64,000 bases of DNA. Source: Anaerolineales bacterium (GTDB lineage Bacteria > Chloroflexota > Anaerolineae > Anaerolineales > Villigracilaceae). Location: the NCBI GenBank assembly GCA_016789305.1, contig JAEURJ010000014.1, positions 496,001-560,000 of the forward strand. The letters are read 5' to 3'. A model generated the notes under the pieces. It did not search any database and had not been told where the DNA came from. It saw nothing but the letters and a program-made list of their open reading frames with translations. A program made the position numbers and the translations under genes. Of this stretch, positions 1 through 9,276 are shown in pieces; position 1 is the stretch's first letter, and every line of letters begins with the position of its first letter.

Positions 1-1554
1 GTTGGGTTATATTCCGCAGGCTTCCTACTCATTCAAGCGGTCTTCCGCGATACACAAAATTTCAATCCGTTGCCGGCAGGCGCATTCATCTCATTGATCC
101 TTGCCCTGCTTTTTTCGCCCTTATTCAACCTCATCAATCGCGCCGTTAATTCATGGCTGAAAGCAGATCAATATGATGCCAGCCGCACGATCCACAAATA
201 CAGCGAGAACATCAGCAACATTCTGGACATGGAAAAACTCGCCGACATTGCCGTGGGCATCATCCTTGAAGCGATGCAAATCGAGCGCGGTTTTTTGTTT
301 TTGGTGGACTCCGACCGCGAAGAAGATGGACGAAAAATTTACAGGATCAGTCTGGCACAAAGCCCCGAAGAGCGACCCATGACCGCCGCACAACTTGACG
401 AGGGCGGACCGATCGCTTCGTATTTTCTGCGGGAACAAAAGCCGCTTCTTCAATATGACCTGGACCTGCTCCCCACCTTTCGAAATTCCCCCAGCCTGGA
501 GCGCGATTGGTTCAATCAGCTTCAAACGGAAGTGTACATTCCCATCTTTGCCAAAAGACAATGGATCGGCTTGCTGGCTTTTGGTGGGAAAATGAGCGGA
601 AACCGCTATACCCGCGAAGACCTCGTGACTTTGAGCGCTCATGCCAATCAAACCGCAGTGGCATTGGAAAACGCCCGCCTTGTCGATAACCTGATGCGCT
701 TGAACAATGAGTTGCGTTCTGCACGCCGCCAATTGGAAAAGAACAACCATGACCTGGAGAGAATCGACCAGGCGAAATCCGATTTCATCAGCATCGCCTC
801 GCATGAGCTGCGCACTCCACTAACCGTGATCAAAGGCTATACAGAAATGCTTTTGGAAGATTCCAATCTTGATGAAAATATCAAGTTGGTGATGAAAGGG
901 ATTCACGAAGGGACACTCCGGCTGCACGAGGTCATGGATTCGATGTTTGACATCGCCCAGATCGATGCACGATCCTTGAAGCCGCACCTTCAGCCGGTTG
1001 ACCTTGGCCGGTTAATTAAAGAAGTCAGTCTGGAACAATCCAGTGCGATCAAGGAACGAAAACAATCCCTCATGATTGACCTGCCCACCCTTCCGCAAGT
1101 CAAAGTGGACCCCAACCTGCTTGTCAAATTATTTCACCATCTAATTCGCAATGCAGTCAAATACACACCGAATGAAGGCAAGATCACGATCAGCGGACAT
1201 TCCATCCCGTCGATCATGGACCTGCCCAACGGCGGAGTGGAGATCATCTTCAGCGATACCGGCATTGGCGTGGACCCCAACTTCCGCGAGTTGATTTTCA
1301 GCAAATTCTATCAATCCAATGAACTGGGGAAACATTCGACCAGCAAGACGCGCTTCAAAGGCAGCGGCGCAGGGCTGGGACTCGCCCTCTCAAAAGGCAT
1401 TGTCGAGGCTCACGGTGGAAGGATTTATGTGGAAAGCCCGGGGTATGATGAAATCAACTTCCCCGGCAGTCAATTTCATGTGATCCTGCCATTGAGTAAA
1501 CTCGAAGAGGGCGAAGGGCAAAAGAACAGTGAAGCAATAAAATTTGAGATCTAA
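1..1554 (+). CDS. Membrane-associated GAF sensor histidine kinase, 5'-truncated
   Basis: The reading frame is open from base 1, so the gene starts outside the window; a TTG at 70 is only the first internal start-like codon. Visible order: two hydrophobic segments (about window residues 1-15 and 24-45), a GAF domain (about 70-215), a short coiled coil, then HisKA and HATPase. The phospho-acceptor His lies in SHELRTP at 802-804. The N box has Asn at 1150-1152, and the G boxes read DTGIGVD and GAGLGLAL. It should autophosphorylate in response to a ligand sensed by the GAF or the missing membrane part. No receiver domain or adjacent regulator is visible. It ends at a bidirectional terminator. The kinase call is firm; the signal is unknown. 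Confidence 0.93.
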   Translation, partial: VGLYSAGFLLIQAVFRDTQNFNPLPAGAFISLILALLFSPLFNLINRAVNSWLKADQYDASRTIHKYSENISNILDMEKLADIAVGIILEAMQIERGFLFLVDSDREEDGRKIYRISLAQSPEERPMTAAQLDEGGPIASYFLREQKPLLQYDLDLLPTFRNSPSLERDWFNQLQTEVYIPIFAKRQWIGLLAFGGKMSGNRYTREDLVTLSAHANQTAVALENARLVDNLMRLNNELRSARRQLEKNNHDLERIDQAKSDFISIASHELRTPLTVIKGYTEMLLEDSNLDENIKLVMKGIHEGTLRLHEVMDSMFDIAQIDARSLKPHLQPVDLGRLIKEVSLEQSSAIKERKQSLMIDLPTLPQVKVDPNLLVKLFHHLIRNAVKYTPNEGKITISGHSIPSIMDLPNGGVEIIFSDTGIGVDPNFRELIFSKFYQSNELGKHSTSKTRFKGSGAGLGLALSKGIVEAHGGRIYVESPGYDEINFPGSQFHVILPLSKLEEGEGQKNSEAIKFEI

Positions 1555-1593
1555 AACAAAACGGGCAGAGTTTTTACTCTGCCCGTTTTGTTT
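1554..1593. terminator. Bidirectional terminator between convergent genes
   Basis: A perfect 17-bp stem (1554-1570 with 1577-1593) encloses a 6-base loop. A-tract and T-tract flank it on the two sides, so it can terminate both the kinase gene and the convergent GNAT gene. The left arm begins in the kinase stop codon. Confidence 0.9.
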
Positions 1594-1601
1594 AATTCAA
1601 T

Positions 1602-2732
1602 TTACAAATGCTTTCTATAGACGCGATTATTTTTATATTCCACCCCATTCAAATTCTTCAGGTCGGCACGCATTTGTTCGGTGGTCTCCGCCACCTGAGT
1701 CATCTCCACGTGGACGAATTGTCGAAATTCCAGGAGAGTTTTACCCATCGCATAATACAACAAGGCGTTCCCGCCGTGGCCCTGGAATTCCGGCAGGATT
1801 CCCATTCCATTCACAGAGACGGTTTGCGTGCGGCGCATTTCAAGCAATAAGTCCGGCAACCCAAATGGGAAAAGCTTTCCTTTTGCACGCTGCATCGCCG
1901 CGGAAACATCATGGAATGCGAACAAAAATCCAACCACTTCCTCCCCATGCGTAATGATCTTGATCAGGCGATGGTCGGCCACGGTCATAATGTTTTCAAC
2001 AACAAAGTCGATCTCACGTTTTGTGAATGGGTAATATTCCCAGTTATTAATGAAGGCTTTGTTGTAAGCCTGTCCGATTCGGTCCGCCCAGGAGACCAGT
2101 TCTTTTTTATTCTTGAAACGCTTTACTTGCAGATCGCCCCGCTGCATCACGCGTTCGGCGATCTTTTCGACACGCTCGGGAATCTTGAAATGATCCGCAG
2201 GCAAATAACATGAGACAAAATCCACTTCCTTCTCAAATCCCTGCGCTTCCAGAAGCTGTTGATAATAAGTATGGTTGTAGTTCAACATGGTCATCGTCTG
2301 ACGATGTTCCTGCCCGCGGACTTGAAGACCATATCCATCCAGCGGACCAAATCCCTTGGGGCCGATCAATATATCCAACCCGCGGGATTTTGCCCATTCA
2401 AACGCTGTGTTGAATAACGCAGTCGCAGCCTCCAGGTCATTTTCGCATTCGAAGAGATAGAAATTCGCCGTTTTTCTCTTGTGATATAGATTGAATGGCT
2501 TATTCTCGATGGCTGCGATCCGCCCGACAATGCGGCCGTCACGAATGGCAAGGAAAAAATCAACATCCGAATGTTCGTGAAAGGGGTGTTTCTTTCTATT
2601 CAGCTGGTTGTATGCATCAATATCCAAAGGAGGAACCCATTGGGGGCAATCGGCATATATTCGATATGGGAACTCCACAAAACGCTTTACTTGCTTTTTA
2701 TTTCCCGTGTCCACTTTTTCAATTGTGACCAT
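1602..2732 (-). CDS. GNAT-fold protein of the YghO-like type
   Basis: 376 residues, ATG start with a GGAGG site 5 bases upstream. The N-terminus (FVEFPYRIYADCPQWVPPL) is typical of a widespread uncharacterised GNAT-related family that includes E. coli YghO. The C-terminal half has an acetyl-CoA-binding-type loop, QGHGG (about residue 320), after the strand GMGILPEF. The substrate is unknown. It stands alone on the minus strand, convergent with the kinase and divergent from the M29 peptidase. Family membership is recognised from conserved blocks; enzymatic activity is inference. Confidence 0.8.
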   Translation of the reverse strand: MVTIEKVDTGNKKQVKRFVEFPYRIYADCPQWVPPLDIDAYNQLNRKKHPFHEHSDVDFFLAIRDGRIVGRIAAIENKPFNLYHKRKTANFYLFECENDLEAATALFNTAFEWAKSRGLDILIGPKGFGPLDGYGLQVRGQEHRQTMTMLNYNHTYYQQLLEAQGFEKEVDFVSCYLPADHFKIPERVEKIAERVMQRGDLQVKRFKNKKELVSWADRIGQAYNKAFINNWEYYPFTKREIDFVVENIMTVADHRLIKIITHGEEVVGFLFAFHDVSAAMQRAKGKLFPFGLPDLLLEMRRTQTVSVNGMGILPEFQGHGGNALLYYAMGKTLLEFRQFVHVEMTQVAETTEQMRADLKNLNGVEYKNNRVYRKHL

Positions 2733-2883
2733 GCAAGCCTCCGTAAATTCGTCTACGAGTATATACCCGAAAAACAGCGGATGGTCACGCAGTTACGCCC
2801 CGGATTTGAAAAATGCCTAGGCATAGAATCAGCTTCAGGCGGGGTACGAAGCGTACAAAATATCACAAATTTAACGTCCGTGC

Positions 2884-2889
2884 TATACT
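2884..2889 (+). promoter_or_regulatory. -10 box for the M29 peptidase gene
   Basis: TATACT lies 28 bases before the ATG at 2918, giving a leader of about 20 bases with an AGG ribosome site. It lies inside an upstream in-frame extension, which argues against any start before 2918. No good -35 box is seen. Confidence 0.5.
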
Positions 2890-2917
2890 AGAAAAATATC
2901 CTAAAAATCGAGGCGAC

Positions 2918-4180
2918 ATGGCGAGTCAAACTCATCAGGAAATGCTGCAAAAGTACGCGGAAGCGATCGTGAAAGTCGGTTTAAATTTACGGGCGGGACA
3001 ACGCTTGATCATCACGCTGATGGCGACACGCGGTGTGCCGCTTCAATTTGCCCCCCTCGTACGGGAAGTATCAAAAGCCGCCTACGGCGTGGGCGCAAAA
3101 TATGTGGAAGTGCTTTGGGGGGACGAGGAAATGCTGCGTCTGCGCGCACAATATGCCCCCAAAGATTCGTTCGATGAATACCCCACGCACACGATTGATG
3201 CGATCATGAATATGATCAACAATGGCGATGCGCTGCTTTCGATCTCCGGCGCGAATCCCGATCTGATGGGCGGCCTTGACCCCGAGATCGTCGGCAAGAT
3301 GCAAACCAAACACTTGAATGTTGCCAGCAAGGTGACTGAAAAAGTCACAACGAATGCGATCAACTGGTGCGTGGTGGCTGCCGCCGGTGAAGCATGGGCG
3401 CAAAAGGTTTTCCCCGATCTGGCCCCGGAAAAAGCGCAGGAAAAATTGTGGAAGGCGATCTTTGAAACCTCCCGCATCGACCAGCCCGACCCAGTGGCCG
3501 CATGGAAAAAACATATCGACAGCATGAAAGAACGCGCCAAATATATGCAATCAAAGCAATTCACTGCCCTGCATTACAAAGCCGATGGAACAGATTTCAC
3601 ACTTGGCCTTCCTTATGGTCACCGCTGGATCAGCGCACAATCGATGGCGCAGAACGGTGTGGCCTTCACCGCCAATATGCCCACGGAAGAAGTTTTTACT
3701 TTACCGGATCGCAATCGCGCAGACGGCGTGGTCACATCCACCTTTCCATTAAGTTATGGCGGCACGCTGATCGAAGATTTTCAAGTGACGTTCGAAAACG
3801 GGCGCATCACAAAAGTCACAGCAAAAAAGGGCGAAGCCGCCCTGCAAAAACTGGTCGATACCGATGAAGGTTCGCATCGTCTCGGTGAAGTGGCGCTCGT
3901 ACCAGCAAGCTCCCCCATTGCCCAACGCGGACATCTTTTCTACAACACATTATTTGACGAGAACGCCTCCTGTCACATCGCCATTGGACGCGCCTACCGC
4001 TTCACGCTTACGGGTGGAGAGGAGTTGAACGACGAGGAATTTGTCTCCGCTGGCGGCAACGTCAGCCTCAACCATGTCGATTTCATGATCGGCTCTCCCA
4101 AAATGGATATCGATGGCATTCACAAGGACGGCACGCGGGAACCCGTGATGCGCCAGGGCGAATGGGCCATTAAATTATGA
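2918..4180 (+). CDS. M29-family metallo-aminopeptidase (AmpS/PepS type)
   Basis: 420 residues, the usual family length (about 410). The family's metal-ligand blocks are present in order: TEEVFTLPD (Glu), SHRLGEVALV (Glu), a block with HLFY then DENASCH (His, Asp), and SLNHVDFMIG (His, Asp). It should be a cytoplasmic dimeric aminopeptidase with a two-metal site that removes N-terminal residues from peptides. The frame extends 5' to 2813, but ATG 2918 is preferred because a -10 box and AGG site sit just before it and the extra 35 residues are unlike the family. A 16-bp inverted repeat follows 7 bases after the stop. Confidence 0.93.
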   Translation: MASQTHQEMLQKYAEAIVKVGLNLRAGQRLIITLMATRGVPLQFAPLVREVSKAAYGVGAKYVEVLWGDEEMLRLRAQYAPKDSFDEYPTHTIDAIMNMINNGDALLSISGANPDLMGGLDPEIVGKMQTKHLNVASKVTEKVTTNAINWCVVAAAGEAWAQKVFPDLAPEKAQEKLWKAIFETSRIDQPDPVAAWKKHIDSMKERAKYMQSKQFTALHYKADGTDFTLGLPYGHRWISAQSMAQNGVAFTANMPTEEVFTLPDRNRADGVVTSTFPLSYGGTLIEDFQVTFENGRITKVTAKKGEAALQKLVDTDEGSHRLGEVALVPASSPIAQRGHLFYNTLFDENASCHIAIGRAYRFTLTGGEELNDEEFVSAGGNVSLNHVDFMIGSPKMDIDGIHKDGTREPVMRQGEWAIKL

Positions 4181-4187
4181 CCCTTTA

Positions 4188-4238
4188 GACAATGAACGAT
4201 GGGCGCAATTTATGATTGGATACCCATCGTTCATTGTC
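4188..4238. repeat. Perfect 16-bp inverted repeat, 19-base spacer
   Basis: Arms 4188-4203 and 4223-4238 are exact reverse complements. No T-run follows, so it is not a standard terminator. The right arm overlaps where the -35 region of the next gene would be. It could stabilise the 3' end of the peptidase mRNA or be an operator for the next gene. Confidence 0.75.
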
Positions 4239-4252
4239 CATCAGTACCAAGT

Positions 4253-4258
4253 TATAAT
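4253..4258 (+). promoter_or_regulatory. Consensus -10 box, probable leaderless start
   Basis: TATAAT ends 6 bases before the ATG at 4265. With normal -10 to start-site spacing, the transcript would begin at or next to the A of the ATG. No ribosome-binding site is present. Confidence 0.65.
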
Positions 4259-4264
4259 GGGGAA

Positions 4265-4867
4265 ATGCCCACAAAAAAATCATCCGATACAAGCAACGAT
4301 ATTCTGATAGCAGAATACGAATACATCGCCAATTCCGCCAGCCAGGCCAATGAAGACCGTGCACGGGTGGCATCGTTTTATCTGGTTGCAGTCGGCTCGC
4401 TCGTGGCCGCCATGTTCAGCACGCAGATATTCGATACTACGTCAAATTTTGCAACACTTAGCTTCCTGTTCAGCGGGCTGTTCTTCGTGCTTACCCTGCT
4501 TGGAACACTGACCGTGATTCAATTGGCGCGCCTGCGCTCGGCCTGGTACGAATCGATGACCGCCCTGAATCAGATCAAGGAATACGCGATCAGCAGAGAC
4601 AAAGACCTTGCCGGCGCTTTCCGTTGGCGGGCTAAAACCATGCCTCCGCTGTACAAACCCAATAGCATTTCATATCAACAGACCATCGAAGTTGCCGTCC
4701 TTAGCGGGCTGATGCTCGGCGCGGCAATTTACTTTCTCCTGGTCGGCATCGGAGACAAGTACATTTCCTTCCATTGGGCTTTTGCCATCGGCAGCACCGT
4801 CATTGGCTTTGCGGCTCAACTTTATGTTTATAAAATGTTCCTGCTGCACAACCACAAGGAAAATTGA
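4265..4867 (+). CDS. Four-helix membrane protein of unknown function
   Basis: 200 residues. Hydrophobic segments are near residues 38-53, 66-90, 140-160 and 170-192, with a polar cytoplasm-like middle (about 95-138) rich in charged residues. I do not recognise a family with certainty; the look is of small RipA/SLATT-like or DUF-type membrane proteins. ATG 4265 is chosen over an upstream in-frame ATG at 4199 because the earlier one lies inside the inverted repeat and before the TATAAT box. The next gene starts 3 bases after its stop, so the two are probably cotranscribed. Confidence 0.75.
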   Translation: MPTKKSSDTSNDILIAEYEYIANSASQANEDRARVASFYLVAVGSLVAAMFSTQIFDTTSNFATLSFLFSGLFFVLTLLGTLTVIQLARLRSAWYESMTALNQIKEYAISRDKDLAGAFRWRAKTMPPLYKPNSISYQQTIEVAVLSGLMLGAAIYFLLVGIGDKYISFHWAFAIGSTVIGFAAQLYVYKMFLLHNHKEN

Positions 4868-4869
4868 TC

Positions 4870-5442
4870 ATGCCGCGTAGTTACGAAAATCAATCCCCCA
4901 CCGCATATCAGCGCAGACCGCACCTCACCAAGGACGATGCCTGGATCCGCGCCTTTCTGAAGGATGTACAAATCGGGCATATTGCCACTTCGGTGGATGG
5001 GCAGTCCTTCATTAATCCAACCACCTTCTGGTACGACGAGGAAAATCATCAGATCGTGTTTCATTCCCATATTGTTGGCAGAGTTCGCTCGAATATCGAG
5101 AGCAATCCAAAGGTCAGCCTGGAAGCGAGCGAGTTGGGAAAGATGCTCCCCTCCAACGTGGCAATCGAGTTCTCTCTTCAATTCCGCAGTGTGGTGGTCT
5201 TTGGCACGGCACGCCTCGTCACCGACCCGGACGAAGCCAGGAAATTGTTATATGGTCTGATCGGAAAATACTTCCCTGCGATGACCGCGGGAAAAGAATA
5301 TCGTGAGATCACAGCGAAAGAATTAACTGCCACTTCCATTTATGCGATCCAGATCGAGGAGTGGAGCGGCAAGGAAAATTGGGCCGAGCGCGCCGATCAA
5401 AGCGACGAATGGCCCGCTCTCGATGAAAAGTGGTTTGAATAA
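4870..5442 (+). CDS. Pyridoxamine 5'-phosphate oxidase-like flavin-binding protein
   Basis: 190 residues. The split-barrel fold of the PNPOx-like family is suggested by the opening FLKDVQIGHIATS, then PTTFWYD, then HSHIVGRVRSNIESNPKVSLEAS, where the family contacts a flavin or haem. Many relatives bind FMN, F420 or haem and the substrate cannot be told. A C-terminal tail rich in W/E/D (NWAERADQSDEW) is typical of one sub-branch. ATG 4870 is preferred to the TTG at 4864. Confidence 0.85.
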   Translation: MPRSYENQSPTAYQRRPHLTKDDAWIRAFLKDVQIGHIATSVDGQSFINPTTFWYDEENHQIVFHSHIVGRVRSNIESNPKVSLEASELGKMLPSNVAIEFSLQFRSVVVFGTARLVTDPDEARKLLYGLIGKYFPAMTAGKEYREITAKELTATSIYAIQIEEWSGKENWAERADQSDEWPALDEKWFE

Positions 5443-5445
5443 AAC

Positions 5446-6321
5446 ATGAGAATAAACGAACCCGAAATAAAATCCCTCTTTAACAACAATGACTTTAATG
5501 CACGCCCTGATGTTATTCGATTAAAACATGTCTTCGGCAGGTCATACGGTGTGGTCGTTGGGTTGACTTTCGCCATTTCAACATGGGCTGCGGATGGTTT
5601 TGCCCTGAGCCAAACACACATGTTTCTTCCGTGGACCAAGCTGATCATTGGGCTGATCCTTTGCAGCTTGGCGGCAGGCCTTGCCGGCTGGATCACCGCC
5701 CGTTTTGAACGCTGGTATTTTACGGTGCCCGCATGGATCGGAGTGGCTGCTTTTTTTTCATGGCTTTTGATCATTTTGCCGCTGCAGATCAACCCGATTG
5801 TTTCCGCATGGTTCAAGCCTGAATGGCAGGGATTGATCCGCTACGACGCATTCGATCAACTAAGCCCGCGATTTGCGGTTGCCTTTATGTGGATTTCGAT
5901 TTTCGTGTTGATCACCGGCGTGCTGCAAATTCCGCTCGTCGAACCTGCCGCCTTTTCAACCAGTGTTTTTGGAAAGATCGCCCCTTTCCTGCTTGGGATG
6001 TTCATCATCGGTCTGGGCGGTTTTGTTGCAGATAGCCTGAACAATCAACCGTTGCGCTCCGCGATTGCCTCGATGGATCGCTCCATTCAGTTTGTGGTTG
6101 ACAACAAAGGTGTGGACGTTGACCCGGCGCTCTCCCGCGCAAATCATGCCGGGGCCTTGCGAGGCATCAAAGATCAGGTCACTGCTGAACGATCAACGAC
6201 CATCGGAAGCTACGATTCATCTCTGGGCGAAGTGAATGTGCTTGTTCAATTTGAGGACCTGATCGCCAATTGCAGCGTGATCTACGAACAACCTTCTTTC
6301 TGCAAGCCGGCAACCCCGTAA
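5446..6321 (+). CDS. Polytopic membrane protein with soluble C-terminus, unknown
   Basis: 291 residues. Hydrophobic stretches are near 30-50, 62-84, 92-118, 143-167 and 176-200, followed by an approximately 90-residue hydrophilic domain containing two Cys near the end. Only 3 bases separate it from the PNPOx-like gene, so it is in the same operon. I do not recognise the family. Confidence 0.75.
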   Translation: MRINEPEIKSLFNNNDFNARPDVIRLKHVFGRSYGVVVGLTFAISTWAADGFALSQTHMFLPWTKLIIGLILCSLAAGLAGWITARFERWYFTVPAWIGVAAFFSWLLIILPLQINPIVSAWFKPEWQGLIRYDAFDQLSPRFAVAFMWISIFVLITGVLQIPLVEPAAFSTSVFGKIAPFLLGMFIIGLGGFVADSLNNQPLRSAIASMDRSIQFVVDNKGVDVDPALSRANHAGALRGIKDQVTAERSTTIGSYDSSLGEVNVLVQFEDLIANCSVIYEQPSFCKPATP

Positions 6322-6372
6322 TAAATACTTGTACATCCTGACAGTTAACTCAACACCTCAAGGAGCCAACTC

Positions 6373-7821
6373 ATGGAACAAAAAGCAGGTGCACAGATCG
6401 GCGTACGAGCCTTTGTTCAGTCCATCGTAATTTTGTTCGTATTGATGATGGTGGCGGGCGCTCTGACCATCATCATCCCAGCCGGCAGATACACTCACAT
6501 CGAAGTGGATGGACGTCAATCCATTGATCCCAATTCATTCCAACTAGTGGACAAACCTGATTACCCGATCTGGCGCTGGTTCACGGCACCCATTGAAGTG
6601 CTCGGCAGTGAAAGCGGATTGACTGTCATTGTCATCATCGTTGTCCTATTTTTTGCAGGCGGCGCATTTGCTGTGCTGGAAAAGACGGGCACGATCCGCG
6701 CCTTCATTGGCGGCGTGGTCCGCAGATTTCGCGACCGCAAATATCTTTTGTTATACATGGTTTGTTTGGCATTCATGTTCCTCGGTGCCACGCTTGGTAC
6801 ATTCGAAGAAGTCGTACTGCTTGTACCGGTGATGATCGCGCTGTCTTATTCACTTGGCTGGGACGCGCTCGTCGGGTTGGGCATGTCCATTCTCGCCACC
6901 AATATGGGATTCTCCGCCGCGATCTCCAACCCATATACATTGGGAGTCTCGCAGCAGCTTGCAGGTCTGCCATTGTTTTCAGGGGCATGGCTGCGCATCA
7001 TCATCTTTGCCGTGATTTACTTCATCTTCACAGCATTTCTCGTTTCCTACGCCCGCAAAATCGACAAAGATCCGAAAGCGTCGCTGGTTCACGGCGAAGA
7101 CACTGCCGAACGTGAAAAGTACAAGAGCATGGATACTGCTCTACTCGAAGATGATCCCAAACAGAAACGCGCCATCACTTTCTTTGGAATCTTCGTACTA
7201 TTCATTTTCGCTACGATGCTCACAGGACCTTTCGTCCCTGCAATTTCAGATTACGCGCTGCCCATCGTTGGCATTCTCTTCCTCATCGGCGGACTCGGCG
7301 CGGGCTTCATGTCTGGCGCGGGATCAAAAGCCGTCTGGCAGGGACTCAAGGAAGGCATCATCGGCCTCGCGCCATCGATCCCGTTAATCCTGATGGCGGC
7401 CAGCATTCGTTTCATCATCGACAGCGGTGGAATCACAGACACGATCTTGCATGAAGCTGCGGAGCCCTTCAAAAATCTCGGCCCATTTCCCGCCGCATTG
7501 GTCGTGTACGGACTTGCATTGGGCATTGAATTCTTCATCGCATCGGGTTCCGCGAAAGCCTTTCTGATGATCCCCATCGTCATGCCGCTCGCAGACTTGA
7601 TCGGCGTCACACGTCAGACCGCAGTGCTCGCCTACATCTTCGGCGACGGCTTTTCCAACCTCGCTTATCCCACCAACCCCGTCCTGCTCATTTGCCTCGG
7701 CCTGACCGTTGTCAGCTACCCCAAATGGATTCACTGGACGGCAAAACTTTGGCTGTGGGTTCTACTTGCAACGGTTGCCTTCTTGGGAATCGCCGTCGCG
7801 ATCAACTTTGGACCTTTCTAA
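6373..7821 (+). CDS. YfcC-family (DcuC/arsB-like) membrane transporter
   Basis: 482 residues with about 12 predicted membrane segments. The order and motifs match the YfcC family (C4-dicarboxylate anaerobic carrier-like): an N-terminal GALTIIIPAG block, the mid-protein GTFEEVVLLVP and NPYTLGVSQ loops, and the C-terminal GSAKAFLMIPIVMPLAD block. Family members have been linked to uptake of basic amino acids, peptides or organic acids, so the substrate is uncertain. The start has a good AAGGAG site 7 bases upstream. Its stop overlaps the next start by one base (TAATG), coupling it to a peptidase and suggesting peptide or amino-acid use. Confidence 0.88.
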   Translation: MEQKAGAQIGVRAFVQSIVILFVLMMVAGALTIIIPAGRYTHIEVDGRQSIDPNSFQLVDKPDYPIWRWFTAPIEVLGSESGLTVIVIIVVLFFAGGAFAVLEKTGTIRAFIGGVVRRFRDRKYLLLYMVCLAFMFLGATLGTFEEVVLLVPVMIALSYSLGWDALVGLGMSILATNMGFSAAISNPYTLGVSQQLAGLPLFSGAWLRIIIFAVIYFIFTAFLVSYARKIDKDPKASLVHGEDTAEREKYKSMDTALLEDDPKQKRAITFFGIFVLFIFATMLTGPFVPAISDYALPIVGILFLIGGLGAGFMSGAGSKAVWQGLKEGIIGLAPSIPLILMAASIRFIIDSGGITDTILHEAAEPFKNLGPFPAALVVYGLALGIEFFIASGSAKAFLMIPIVMPLADLIGVTRQTAVLAYIFGDGFSNLAYPTNPVLLICLGLTVVSYPKWIHWTAKLWLWVLLATVAFLGIAVAINFGPF

Positions 7822-8936
7822 TGGAACTCTTCTTCCCCGACTCTTACGAAGCCTCCCGCGCACGCTTCACACGTGACGTGGAGCTGATCCGCACCAAATG
7901 GCCGGATACCACGCTGACGTCCCGCCTGCTGGCCGCCGACTCAAGCGTGAGCATTGACTACGCTTGGGCACAGCCGCAGAAAAAGGAAAATCTCATCATC
8001 ATTTCCACAGCACTTCACGGCATCGAAGGCTATGTGGGTTCGGTGATGCTCAAGATTTTCATGGATGAATTTGCGCCGAAGCTCAATGCTGAAAACACGG
8101 GCTTGCTGCTTATCCACAGCATCAATCCTTTGGGCATGAAGAATCGCCGGCGTTACAACGAAAACAATGTGGATTTGAATCGCAACTTCGTGATGAACGA
8201 AAAGTTCGATCCTGAAACCAATCAGGATTACGAGCCGTTGATTCCGCTGCTGAATCCGCCAAGACCGTTGGGCAACATGTTTGCAAGCGACCTCGCGTTC
8301 ATTGGCAGGTTGATCCTCAGCATCGTTCATCTCGGTATTTTGCGCATTCGTCAGGGCATGTTGAGCGGACAATATCGCCATCCGCGCGGCGTGCAGTTTG
8401 GCGGGCAGCAAACCGAAGAAAGCACTTCCGTCGTCCGCGGACTCTTCGACAAGGCGTTAACCGAATACAACCAGGTCATTCATTTGGACATGCATACGGG
8501 ATACGGTCCGCGCTACCAGATGAGTTTCGTGAACTCGACACGGGAGCAGGCCTCGGCGGAGGAATTGAAGCGGCGGTTTCAGTATCCACTGATCGTGGCC
8601 GCAACCCCTTCCGAATTTTATACCGTCACGGGCGACATCACCGAATATCTCTATCAACTGCGCGATGAAAAATTCCCGGAGAAGAAAGTGTTCTCCACCT
8701 GTCTTGAGTTCGGCACGTTCGGCGAGTCACTGCTTGCGCAAATTCGCAGCATGCGCATCACCATTTTGGAAAATCGCGTGCATCAATATGGTGCAAAAAC
8801 TGAAGCGTTGAAAAAATCGGTCGCAAAGGAATACGGCGAGTTGTTTTATCCGAGTGAACAAAAGTGGCGCGACAAAGCCATGCAGGATTGCCGCGAGGCC
8901 ATGAGCGGAGTCTTCAAGGATTTCGGACTGATATAA
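7821..8936 (+). CDS. DUF2817 / M14-like zinc carboxypeptidase
   Basis: 371 residues. Zinc-site motifs of the M14-like DUF2817 family are visible: HGIEGYVGS (His and Glu ligands, about residue 66), VDLNRNF (about 117), and HLDMHTGYG (His, about 225). A late Glu in CLEFGTFG could be the catalytic base. No signal peptide is present, so it is probably cytoplasmic. It overlaps the transporter by one base, so hydrolysis of an imported peptide is plausible. The upstream open frame from 7692 lies within the transporter and is not used. Confidence 0.85.
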   Translation: MELFFPDSYEASRARFTRDVELIRTKWPDTTLTSRLLAADSSVSIDYAWAQPQKKENLIIISTALHGIEGYVGSVMLKIFMDEFAPKLNAENTGLLLIHSINPLGMKNRRRYNENNVDLNRNFVMNEKFDPETNQDYEPLIPLLNPPRPLGNMFASDLAFIGRLILSIVHLGILRIRQGMLSGQYRHPRGVQFGGQQTEESTSVVRGLFDKALTEYNQVIHLDMHTGYGPRYQMSFVNSTREQASAEELKRRFQYPLIVAATPSEFYTVTGDITEYLYQLRDEKFPEKKVFSTCLEFGTFGESLLAQIRSMRITILENRVHQYGAKTEALKKSVAKEYGELFYPSEQKWRDKAMQDCREAMSGVFKDFGLI

Positions 8937-9025
8937 CTTCCTGCTTTATCGGGGACTGAGCCCTCGACAGAGCGAGAATAGCAACCTGTTTGGACTTTCG
9001 AACGTAAGAGAACGTGGAGGCCAAC

Positions 9026-9274
9026 ATGCCAGAAAATTTTCGTACGGAAGAATTTAAAGTGGAAGGCGAGAAATTGCTCGCCCGGATCAAGGAATTGATC
9101 CACGAAGGAAATATCCGCAGGATCATCATCAAGGATAAGGATGGCAAGACCCTGATGGAATTCCCAATGACGTTTGGTGTGGCCGGCGTGTTGATCGCGC
9201 CGCAGCTCGCCGCCATCGGAGCGATTGCCGCGTTGATCACCGAAGCCACTGTCGTCATTGAAAAGAAGGAGTAA
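9026..9274 (+). CDS. DUF4342-type small protein
   Basis: 82 residues. The N-terminal half is charged (KVEGEKLLARIKELIHEGN), followed by a beta-like IRRIIIKDKDGKTLMEFP block and a hydrophobic glycine/alanine segment rich in isoleucine. This layout matches DUF4342, a family of unknown role. GGAGG ends 5 bases before ATG 9026, so the GTG at 9014 that overlaps it is not the start. The next gene begins 2 bases after the stop. Confidence 0.75.
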   Translation: MPENFRTEEFKVEGEKLLARIKELIHEGNIRRIIIKDKDGKTLMEFPMTFGVAGVLIAPQLAAIGAIAALITEATVVIEKKE

Positions 9275-9276
9275 GT

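Noticed and set aside
2813..2917. N-terminal extension of the M29 peptidase
   Set aside because: The -10 box at 2884 lies inside it, and the added residues are basic and unlike the family.
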